Shown here: positions 1 through 4,952 of the stretch, in pieces
Numbering within the stretch: position 1 is the stretch's first letter
How the letters are laid out: each line of letters begins with the position of its first letter
Position numbers and translations under genes: made by a program
The notes under the pieces: model-generated
The model's input: the letters and a program-made list of their open reading frames with translations, nothing else
Databases searched by the model: none
Told to the model about the DNA's origin: nothing
From: VFZS01 sp964353255
GTDB taxonomy: Bacteria > Acidobacteriota > Terriglobia > Bryobacterales > Bryobacteraceae
DNA length: 5,232 nt
Assembly: GCA_964353255.1 (NCBI GenBank)
Contig: CAYGVJ010000214.1
Location: 1-5,232 of the forward strand
Direction: 5' to 3'

Positions 1-38
1 TTGCTTGACCCGCGCCTCCGGCTGAGGTCTAACCGAGG

Positions 39-446
39 GTGTTCCTGCCGCCGGCGGGGGGCATACCGGGAATTATAGAGGTGCTGCGTCATCTGAAAAA
101 CCGTCCGATCTTCCGCTTCACACTGGTAGGCCTGATAACAGGGGAGACGCTGGACCCAGGAACAGGAACACGAAAGACTGTGCTATTGCTGACAGGCACG
201 GCTTCCAATGAAGGCACCGTACCGCTTTCTCCCGCGTACTTTGACCTTACGGGATTGGGTCCAGCGCTTGCGCGCTTCCGCCAACCGGTGAGCGCCACGT
301 TACCCTGCCCGGCGCGGTATGCCGGCCTGCAATTCGACCGTCGATCATGTACACTCAAACACGTTGCCAAGGGGTCCTCGACCCGGGCCGTATCGCTTTC
401 TCTTCTGCTTCGGCTGTGGCTCCAGGGCCGGCAGGCGGCCAGATAG
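39..446 (+). CDS. Doubtful hypothetical protein or remnant of a secreted protein
   Basis: This frame opens with a GTG and gives 135 residues with no clear ribosome binding site. Residues about 46-71 look like real protein: a hydrophobic strand followed by LTGTASNEGTVPLSPAYFDL. That resembles the 'LTG.v.NeG..PLsP..F.L' pattern of small beta-sandwich domains in exported bacterial proteins; this is pattern recall, not a database match. The part after about residue 75 is rich in Arg, Pro and Cys and does not look like a folded domain, so a frameshift or decay near position 260 is possible. Codon third positions look less GC-biased than in the sulfatases. It may be a pseudogene fragment or a chance frame. 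Confidence 0.2.
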   Translation: MFLPPAGGIPGIIEVLRHLKNRPIFRFTLVGLITGETLDPGTGTRKTVLLLTGTASNEGTVPLSPAYFDLTGLGPALARFRQPVSATLPCPARYAGLQFDRRSCTLKHVAKGSSTRAVSLSLLLRLWLQGRQAAR

Positions 447-455
447 CCGGCCGCC
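434..455. repeat. GC-rich inverted repeat (7-bp stem, 8-base loop)
   Basis: GGCGGCC at 434-440 pairs exactly with GGCCGCC at 449-455 around the loop AGATAGCC. Two copies of the palindrome GCCGGC (427-432 and 446-451) overlap it and allow alternative pairing. There is no T-tract on either side, so an intrinsic terminator is not supported. In GC-rich DNA such a stem can also arise by chance. Confidence 0.3.
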
Positions 456-521
456 GCGTTCCACGGCGAAAGGCGCCTCTCCTGCGCCCGGCTGCCGCGA
501 TGCTGTATACTCCATCCTGCC

Positions 522-600
522 GGATCACCGGCCTCCGACCGACCTATGAGCCTGTACCGAACCGTCTTCCGCCAACGGCACGCGCTGCTGCCGGTGATCC
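522..600. repeat. 11-bp perfect inverted repeat spanning the start of the truncated gene
   Basis: GGATCACCGGC (522-532) is the exact reverse complement of GCCGGTGATCC (590-600). The arms are 57 bases apart, and the loop contains the ATG at 546. In a transcript this could pair and enclose the translation start, but the right arm lies inside the coding sequence (codons for LPVIH) and an 11-bp match at this distance could be chance. No T-tract or SD-antiSD logic is visible. Confidence 0.25.
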
Positions 601-716
601 ATGTCGCCTCCCTGGAGCAGGCCCTCCGCAACGCCGCGGTGGCGCGGAGCGCGGCCTGCGACGGGATATTCCTGATCAACCACGGCATTGCTTTTCAGCC
701 CGCATTTCCGATTTGA
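546..716 (+). pseudogene. 5' remnant of a beta/alpha-barrel-like gene, cut off by the mobile element
   Basis: This frame encodes 56 residues. Residues 1-48 look like the start of a real enzyme: a basic lead-in, the strand LLPVIHV, a helix SLEQALRNAAVARSAACDG and the strand IFLINHG. This strand-helix-strand order with a histidine after the first strand recalls TIM-barrel proteins such as the BtpA/SgcQ-like group. I cannot assign a family with confidence. The similarity to real protein ends at about 689. The last eight codons (AFQPAFPI) and the stop at 714-716 are supplied by the left end of the IS element at about 691. No 3' remainder is recognisable beyond the element, so insertion was probably followed by a flanking deletion. 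No clear Shine-Dalgarno sequence precedes the ATG. Confidence 0.5.
691..715 (+). repeat. Putative left terminal repeat of the IS element
   Basis: The stretch begins CTTTTCAGCCCGC and continues ATTTCCGATTTG. It starts exactly where the truncated gene at 546 stops looking like protein. Two sites beyond the transposase match it in inverted orientation: 1692-1700 (9/9 over CTTTTCAGC) and 1841-1862 (18/22 over 694-715). Confidence 0.45.
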
Positions 717-804
717 ACACTTACTGATAACCTCTTGATGGCCTCCGACGCCTTTATTCATGCGGGTTCCAACGTGATGAAGGTGCTCCGGAGGTCAACA
801 CGCA

Positions 805-1621
805 ATGGGTGAGAAACAAAATCAACCATTTCAGCTCTCGTTCAACGCTTCGCTGAAGATCGATTTCCAGGGATCGCGCGTCACGTCGGATGGGGGCCTC
901 ATTCTGGTGCGCGAGTTGGACGAAGGTTTGGGCTTCGGCGAACTCATTGCCCAGCACCTGACCGACTCACGTCGAGGAAAGAATACTCAGCTTCCTCTCG
1001 CTGACTTGTTGCGCCAGTCCGTCTACAGCCGCATCGCGGGCTATGAGGATGTGAACGACGCCGAGCGGCTCTCGCAAGATCCGACGTTTCGGCTGATCGG
1101 TTCCGAGAAGATTTCCCGTCTGCGGACCCGTGACCGGGGGGATCGTGGGGCGGCGCTGACCTCCCGCTTGGAGACTTTCGAGACCGAGATCCAAGGTCGA
1201 GTTCCACTTTGGAGAGTTGTTCCCTCGCGTGGGATTCATGGTGACCAACCTGGAGACGGACAGCCGGGCAGTGGTGCGGTTCTACAACAAGCGGGGGAGG
1301 GCGGAGCAATGGATCAAGGAGGGAAAGCAGGCGGTGAAGATGACGCGGCTGAGCTGCCACCGTTTCCGTTCCAACGAGGTGCGGCTGTGGCTGAGTGTGA
1401 TTGCCTACAACCTGGGGAATCTGTGGCGGCGGCTGGTGCTGCCGCTGCGGGTTGGCAACTGGTCGTTGACGAGCCTGCAACAACGGCTGGTCAAGACCGG
1501 CGGCCGGCTGATCAAGCACGCCCGCTATTACTGGCTACTGCTGGCGGAGGGTCACTTGACGCGGCGGCTTTTCGGGGCCATGGTACGGCGGATCGGTGCG
1601 CTGACAGTGGCGAGCGGTTAA
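805..1621 (+). pseudogene. IS1380-family DDE transposase, internally deleted and frameshifted
   Basis: An ATG at 805 with GGAGG at 790-794 opens an IS1380-type N-terminus: FNASLKIDFQGSRVTSDGG, then LADLLRQSVYSRIAGYEDVN and ALTSRLETFETE. The frame keeps sense to about 1188. From about 1193 the family's C-terminus continues in another frame: KVEFHFGELFPRVGF, then FYNKRGRAEQWIKEGK, RLWLSVIAYNLGNLW and a tail ending at TAA 1619-1621. The stretch Y-NK-R-GRA-E-QWIKEG-K is the Y-2-R-3-E-6-K signature of DDE transposases and carries the catalytic glutamate. The two parts sum to about 270 residues, whereas the family usually has about 430-470, so some 170-200 central residues including both catalytic aspartates are gone. 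In the original frame translation runs on as Gly/Ala-rich nonsense to 1665. An extra segment, SRLRTRDRG, sits before DRGAALTS. Inactive. Confidence 0.9.
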
Positions 1622-1661
1622 AGAGAGGCGATGGGAGCGGCGAAATGATGCGACCAAGGAG

Positions 1662-1976
1662 GTGAGGGTCGGAGAGGTGTTTGTGGAACGCGCTGAAAAG
1701 ACGGAGTTCCCCGGTTTTGGATTTTTGCGGCAGGCGAAAACTGCGCCTTGCGGAGACGAACACGGCTCCCGAAGGGAAGAAACCGAACCCGGAGGATTGA
1801 AGGAAGGCGATTGGGAGTATACTGGCCCCATGACGGGCGCCAAAATGGAAATCCGTGCTGAACACGGAGTTGCGAAGGAGAGCGAGTGGTTGAATGCTGG
1901 CCCCATGCCCAGCGCAAACATGGAGATTCTGCCCGCATGCCGATCAACCGACGACAATTCCTGCTTTCGAGCCTGA
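1662..1976 (+). CDS. Doubtful small ORF carrying two 25-residue repeats
   Basis: This is a 104-residue hypothetical frame. The 75-bp DNA duplication reads here as two consecutive 25-residue units. Unit 1 has core KEGDWEYTGPM then AKMEI; unit 2 has KESEWLNAGPM then ANMEI. Between units, nine codons are identical and four more differ only at the third base without changing the amino acid (GAA/GAG twice, GCC/GCA, ATC/ATT). That hints at past coding selection but is far too little to prove it. Against a real gene: no good ribosome binding site, a 40-base overlap into the sulfatase gene in another frame, and open minus frames over the same DNA. It may be a degraded fragment. Confidence 0.2.
   Translation: MRVGEVFVERAEKTEFPGFGFLRQAKTAPCGDEHGSRREETEPGGLKEGDWEYTGPMTGAKMEIRAEHGVAKESEWLNAGPMPSANMEILPACRSTDDNSCFRA
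1684..1700 (-). repeat. Candidate right terminal repeat of the IS element (A)
   Basis: Read on the minus strand from 1700 this is CTTTTCAGCGCGTTCCA. It matches the left end CTTTTCAGCCCG for 9 bases exactly, then one mismatch, then CG, and TTCC-A if a three-base gap is allowed. The distance from the transposase stop is typical for an IS end. I favour it by position, though the match is shorter than at 1841-1862. Confidence 0.35.
1797..1823 (+). promoter_or_regulatory. Possible sigma70-type promoter for the sulfatase operon
   Basis: TTGAAG (1797-1802) and TATACT (1818-1823) are separated by 15 bp, shorter than the ideal 17. Both hexamers keep most consensus bases, and the position, about 110 bases before the first sulfatase start, suits an operon promoter. 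It lies in repeat unit A; the matching place in unit B no longer reads as a -10 box. This is the only good match I see in the spacer, but it is a sequence match only. Confidence 0.3.
1841..1862 (-). repeat. Candidate right terminal repeat of the IS element (B)
   Basis: The reverse complement of 1841-1862 matches 694-715 at 18 of 22 positions without gaps (TTCAGC, then ATTTCC, then TTTG are the exact blocks). It would make the element about 1.17 kb. It lies on the boundary of the 75-bp tandem repeat units, which complicates the reading, and no target duplication is seen (CACGG follows). Confidence 0.3.
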
Positions 1977-3421
1977 CAGCCGCGGCGCCCGGCGCTGGGC
2001 GGAGTCCGAACTTCATCATCATCCTCACCGACGATCTTGGTTATGGGGACCTGAAGTGCTTCGGCAGTTCCAGCAACGAAACACCCAACCTGGACCGGAT
2101 GGCCGCTGCCGGCGCCCGTTTCACCGACTGCTACGTGCCCATGCCCTACTGCGCCCCGTCCCGGGCGTCGCTGCTGACCGGCCGCTACCCGTTCCGCCAC
2201 GGGATGTGGTCGAACCCGGCTCCGGATGCCGGCATCGATATCGGGCTGGCGTTGAGTGAGATCACCATTGCCGAAGCGCTGAAACCGCGCGGGTACGCCA
2301 GCATGTGCGTCGGCAAGTGGCACCTTGGCCATACCCGTGAGTTCCTCCCGCGCCGGCAGGGCTTCGACGAGTATTACGGCATCCCGTATTCAAACGACAT
2401 GCGCCCGGTGCAGATGGTGCACAACGAAGAGGTTGCCGAGTACCCCGTCGTGCAGGGACACATCACGCGGGATTACACCGCCCGCGCACTCGATTTCGTG
2501 GGACGCAACCGGAGCAACCCATTCCTGCTCTATCTGGCGCACTCCATGCCGCACAAGCCGCTGGCCGCTTCCGAGGAGTTTTACTCGCGCAAACAGGGCG
2601 GACTCTACGGAGATGTGATCCGCGAGCTGGACTGGTCCGTCGGCGAGGTCCTGCGGCGCGTGGGGGAACTCCGCTTGGAAAACGACACTCTGGTGGTGTT
2701 TCTTTCCGACAACGGGCCTTGGTTCGGGGGTAGCACAGGCGCTCTTCGGGGGATGAAGGCCCGTCCGTGGGAAGGCGGTATTCGCGTCCCGATGATTGCC
2801 CAGTGGCCGGGACGGATTCCGCCGGGGCTGGTCTGCCGCGAGGTCTGCGGTGTGATTGACCTGTTTCCCACCATCTGTGGCCTGGCCGGAGTTCGACTCC
2901 CGGACGACCGCGTGATTGACGGCAAGGATCTTCTGCCGCTGATGACCAAGCCGGGAGCCGTCAGCCCGCACGAGGCTATTTATGCGATGTCCGGGCAAAG
3001 GTTGCACGTCATCCGGTCCGGCAAATGGAAGCTGCACGTGCGCACTCCGGGCCCCTCGGCGAGTGTCGAAGCCGGACCGTCCTGGGTGGATCCGCGCGGG
3101 CCGGACGGACTGACCCTGATTGCTCCGTTCGAGCAGGCGCGGCCGTCGCAACACCCTGGCTTGCAGTCAGGTGATCCCCCGAAACCGATGATGCTGTTCG
3201 ACCTGGAGAAGGACTTGTCCGAACAGCACGACGTCGCCGCCGATCATCCCGAGGTAGTCCGGCGCCTGCGGGCCATCTTCGACAAGCTGGATGTGCAGGT
3301 GCCGGCGTTTGAGCCGGTCCGCCCAAAGTGGCAGGGTATCCGCGACATCAAAGGCGGCGACCTGAAGTACGAGCCGAGGGCGCAGCCCCTTCCAGTGCCT
3401 CCGGGAAAGTCCGGCAACTAG
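1937..3421 (+). CDS. Secreted type I sulfatase (arylsulfatase family), sulfatase 1
   Basis: This 494-residue alkaline-phosphatase-superfamily hydrolase should remove sulfate from an ester, probably on a glycan, outside the cytoplasm. Metal-binding Asp32-Asp33 lie in LTDDLGYGD. Cys72 in CAPSRASLLTG is the residue converted to formylglycine, with Arg76. Lys127 and His129 lie in GYASMCVGKWHLG, His202 and His206 in AHSMPHKPL, Asp258-Asn259 in LSDNGPW and Lys274 in RGMKARPWEGG. The smaller C-terminal domain has the usual MLFDLEKDLSEQHDVA (419-434). Full length is normal for the family. The N-terminus MPINRRQFLLSS has a twin-arginine motif, but the hydrophobic stretch after it is short. I chose ATG 1937 over the in-frame GTG 1886 because it puts the twin arginines at residues 5-6; GGAG at 1922-1925 is a weak ribosome site. 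First gene of the operon. Substrate unknown. Confidence 0.95.
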   Translation: MPINRRQFLLSSLTAAAPGAGRSPNFIIILTDDLGYGDLKCFGSSSNETPNLDRMAAAGARFTDCYVPMPYCAPSRASLLTGRYPFRHGMWSNPAPDAGIDIGLALSEITIAEALKPRGYASMCVGKWHLGHTREFLPRRQGFDEYYGIPYSNDMRPVQMVHNEEVAEYPVVQGHITRDYTARALDFVGRNRSNPFLLYLAHSMPHKPLAASEEFYSRKQGGLYGDVIRELDWSVGEVLRRVGELRLENDTLVVFLSDNGPWFGGSTGALRGMKARPWEGGIRVPMIAQWPGRIPPGLVCREVCGVIDLFPTICGLAGVRLPDDRVIDGKDLLPLMTKPGAVSPHEAIYAMSGQRLHVIRSGKWKLHVRTPGPSASVEAGPSWVDPRGPDGLTLIAPFEQARPSQHPGLQSGDPPKPMMLFDLEKDLSEQHDVAADHPEVVRRLRAIFDKLDVQVPAFEPVRPKWQGIRDIKGGDLKYEPRAQPLPVPPGKSGN

Positions 3422-3422
3422 A

Positions 3423-4952
3423 ATGAACCGCCGCAGTTTTCTGACGGGCGCCGCAAGCTTTCCGCCCGCGCTCCGCGCTACCGCGGAGAAGCCGCCGAAT
3501 CTGTTGGTCATCATGACGGACCAGCAACGTTTCGACGCTCTTTCGTGCGCCGGCAACGGGATTCTGAAGACGCCGAACCTCGACCAATTGGCGCGACAAG
3601 GGGCGATGTTTCAGACGGCAGTCACTCCCTGCCCGGTCTGCGTCCCCGCCCGAACCAGCATTCTCACCGGCAAGAGCATGACCGGAACCCAGGTCACCGG
3701 CAACGCCGCCGCCACGGATACTGAGCTCGACTGCGGGCCATCCTTCGACAACATACTTTCCCAGCGGGGCTACAGTACCGGGTATTACGGCAAGTACCAC
3801 GCGCCGTATCGCATGGCGCTCACGTACGGCAACAAGGTCCCGTACGCAGGCGCGCGAGTGGAAGGAGCGCCGTCGCACCGGAAGCAATATCTCGAGTACC
3901 TCGACCAGCACGCGCCATCCCGGCCGCTCCGCCCTGGGGAATTGATGAGCAAGGACTTCGAGCGGCCATACACGCCGGCCGTTCTCGACGCCCGCTACCG
4001 GGACCCGGAGGCGCCGACCTCGCAGGGCAGTGTGTACGGCTGGCTGCACGTCCCCAAGGAGCACTCCTTCACCGCATACACCGTCGACGAAGCCATCCAC
4101 GCGCTGGACGGCTTCGAGCGCGGTCCTTTCAGCCTGACCTGCTCTATCGGTCCGCCACACCCTCCGTTTCTGAACGTTTCGCCGTATTGGGGCATGTACC
4201 CGGCGCAGGATATGCCGCTGCCGAAGAACTTCCGGCACGACATGACCTGGTCGCCATATCGCGAGCGCGCCGCCAAGATGCCGACCTACCAGGCGCCGGA
4301 GAATATCCGCGCCATGATCTCCATCTACTACGGGATGGTCAAGGAAGTGGACGACAATGTGGCGCGGTTGCTGGCCCGGCTGGACGAGCGCGGTCTCAGG
4401 GCCAACACCCTGGTGGTCTTTGTGTCGGACCACGGCGAGATGATGGGATCGCACGGCCTGGGCTCGAAGATGACTTTCTACGAAGAGTCAGCCCACGTGC
4501 CTCTGTTGATGCGATTCCCGGGCCGGATCAAGCCGGGCGCCGTGCTCCAGGACCCGGTCTCGACCATGGATCTTTTCGCGACGATTCTGGATTATCTGGG
4601 GGTGCCGGCTCCGCGGCGGGAAGGCTACAGCCTGCGGCCCCTGGTGGACGGCAAGCGTTCCGCGTCTCCCGATTTCCGCGTCTCCGAGTGGTTCGGCAAC
4701 AACGTTCCGAACTTCATGGTGCGCACCCGCGATTGGAAGCTGATCCTGGCGAGGGATCCCGCCTCGAAGGCGCGGGACGCGTTGTTCCATTTGAAGGAAG
4801 ACCCCTTCGAAGTGACGAACCTGCTGGGCGAACCCGCCGATCGGGCGAAATATCGCACGCAGGCAGATGAGATGAAGGACCGCCTGCTCGCCTGGCTGGA
4901 GCGCGCCCAATCGCCGCTCGCGGGCGGCGTGAAGGAAAGGAGATTCGTATGA
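3423..4952 (+). CDS. Secreted type I sulfatase, TDQQR subgroup, sulfatase 2
   Basis: This 509-residue sulfatase starts one base after the stop of sulfatase 1, with no strong ribosome site (GGGAAAG at 3403-3409 is distant), so translation is probably coupled. Catalytic features: Asp33-Gln34 in IMTDQQRFDAL, formylglycine site Cys73 in CVPARTSILTGK with Arg77, Lys124-His126 in GYYGKYH, His246 in GPPHPPF, Asp336-His337 in VSDHGEMMGSHG and Lys349 in GLGSKMTFYEESAHVP. The DQ and DHG variants, in place of DD and DNG, are typical of the choline-sulfatase/iduronate- and heparan-sulfatase-like branch, so its substrate probably differs from that of sulfatase 1. The site is CxPAR rather than CxPSR, a variant also accepted by the maturing enzyme in known sulfatases. 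The N-terminus MNRRSFLTGAAS is twin-arginine type; cleavage after ATA at residue 21 is plausible. Confidence 0.95.
   Translation: MNRRSFLTGAASFPPALRATAEKPPNLLVIMTDQQRFDALSCAGNGILKTPNLDQLARQGAMFQTAVTPCPVCVPARTSILTGKSMTGTQVTGNAAATDTELDCGPSFDNILSQRGYSTGYYGKYHAPYRMALTYGNKVPYAGARVEGAPSHRKQYLEYLDQHAPSRPLRPGELMSKDFERPYTPAVLDARYRDPEAPTSQGSVYGWLHVPKEHSFTAYTVDEAIHALDGFERGPFSLTCSIGPPHPPFLNVSPYWGMYPAQDMPLPKNFRHDMTWSPYRERAAKMPTYQAPENIRAMISIYYGMVKEVDDNVARLLARLDERGLRANTLVVFVSDHGEMMGSHGLGSKMTFYEESAHVPLLMRFPGRIKPGAVLQDPVSTMDLFATILDYLGVPAPRREGYSLRPLVDGKRSASPDFRVSEWFGNNVPNFMVRTRDWKLILARDPASKARDALFHLKEDPFEVTNLLGEPADRAKYRTQADEMKDRLLAWLERAQSPLAGGVKERRFV
4936..4942 (+). promoter_or_regulatory. Strong ribosome binding site of sulfatase 3
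   Basis: AAAGGAG lies inside the last codons of sulfatase 2, six bases before the ATG at 4949 and nine before the second ATG at 4952. It is the best Shine-Dalgarno sequence of the three sulfatase genes and makes either ATG possible. Confidence 0.7.

Larger units (their letters stand above)
1..545. other. Region without a confident gene
   Basis: No reading frame here shows a recognisable complete protein. The long minus-strand frame at 89-688 is arginine/serine-rich, shows no family motif and runs antisense to the gene remnant at 546, so I treat it as a shadow. One + frame (39-446) has a short protein-like stretch and is listed separately. A promoter-like pair, TTGACC (5-10) and TCTAAC (28-33) with a 17-bp spacer, lies at the left edge, but one such match in this much sequence is weak evidence. 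A GC-rich stem-loop lies at 434-455. The stretch may be decayed coding DNA, because the genes to its right are broken too. Confidence 0.5.
691..1700 (+). mobile_element. Internally deleted IS1380-family insertion sequence remnant
   Basis: The element is recognised by its transposase (805-1621). The left end is placed at about 691 because the upstream gene loses coding sense there and CTTTTCAGC (691-699) recurs inverted as GCTGAAAAG at 1692-1700, about 80 bp after the transposase stop. That spacing is usual for such elements. The span is about 1.0 kb against roughly 1.6-1.7 kb for a full IS1380-type element, consistent with the missing central part of the transposase. No target duplication is visible: CATTG precedes 691 and ACGGA follows 1700. 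An alternative right end at 1862 is discussed separately. The copy cannot make its own transposase. Confidence 0.5.
1786..1935 (+). repeat. Imperfect tandem duplication, two 75-bp units
   Basis: Unit A is 1786-1860 and unit B is 1861-1935. Aligned without gaps they agree at 52 of 75 positions by my count. The best block is CTGGCCCCATG, exact at 1822-1832 and at 1897-1907; other matches include GAAGGA..GCGA upstream and ATGGA.AT downstream. The period is 25 codons and close to seven helical turns. Unit B ends one base before the sulfatase start codon at 1937 and supplies its weak ribosome binding site. The divergence (about 30%) shows an old duplication. Confidence 0.75.
1622..1936. other. Spacer between transposase remnant and sulfatase operon
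   Basis: This roughly 315-base stretch holds the possible IS right ends (1692-1700 or 1841-1862), a promoter-like sequence at 1797-1823 and the 75-bp tandem duplication at 1786-1935. One + frame (GTG 1662 to 1976) stays open through it, as do two minus frames. None has a recognisable domain. AAGGAG at 1656-1661 abuts the GTG at 1662 with no spacing, which argues against that start. Confidence 0.5.

Noticed and set aside
483..511. Promoter-like TATACT at 506-511 before the gene remnant at 546
   Set aside because: No acceptable -35 hexamer at normal distance.
89..688. Long minus-strand frame (199 codons)
   Set aside because: Rich in Arg, Ser and Pro with no family motif, and antisense to the better-supported remnant at 546; typical of chance frames in GC-rich DNA.
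944..1519. Minus-strand frame across the transposase
   Set aside because: Pro/Gln/His-rich translation antisense to a clearly recognised transposase.
1714..1740. Third possible IS right end (TTTTCGCCTGCCGCA on the minus strand)
   Set aside because: Requires two gaps to match the left end and is weaker than the sites at 1700 and 1862.
1886..1936. Upstream GTG start for sulfatase 1
   Set aside because: Would add 17 residues (MVECWPHAQRK...) derived from the tandem repeat ahead of the twin-arginine signal; ATG 1937 fits the export signal better.
1928..1948. Direct-orientation similarity of the sulfatase 1 start region to the IS left end (TTC-GCCCGCAT-CCGAT-AAC)
   Set aside because: Needs several gaps and overlaps functional start codons of the sulfatase; probably chance.
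3348..4454. Minus-strand frame of 368 codons across sulfatase 2
   Set aside because: Antisense to a gene with all sulfatase motifs; the open frame follows from GC-biased codons on the + strand.
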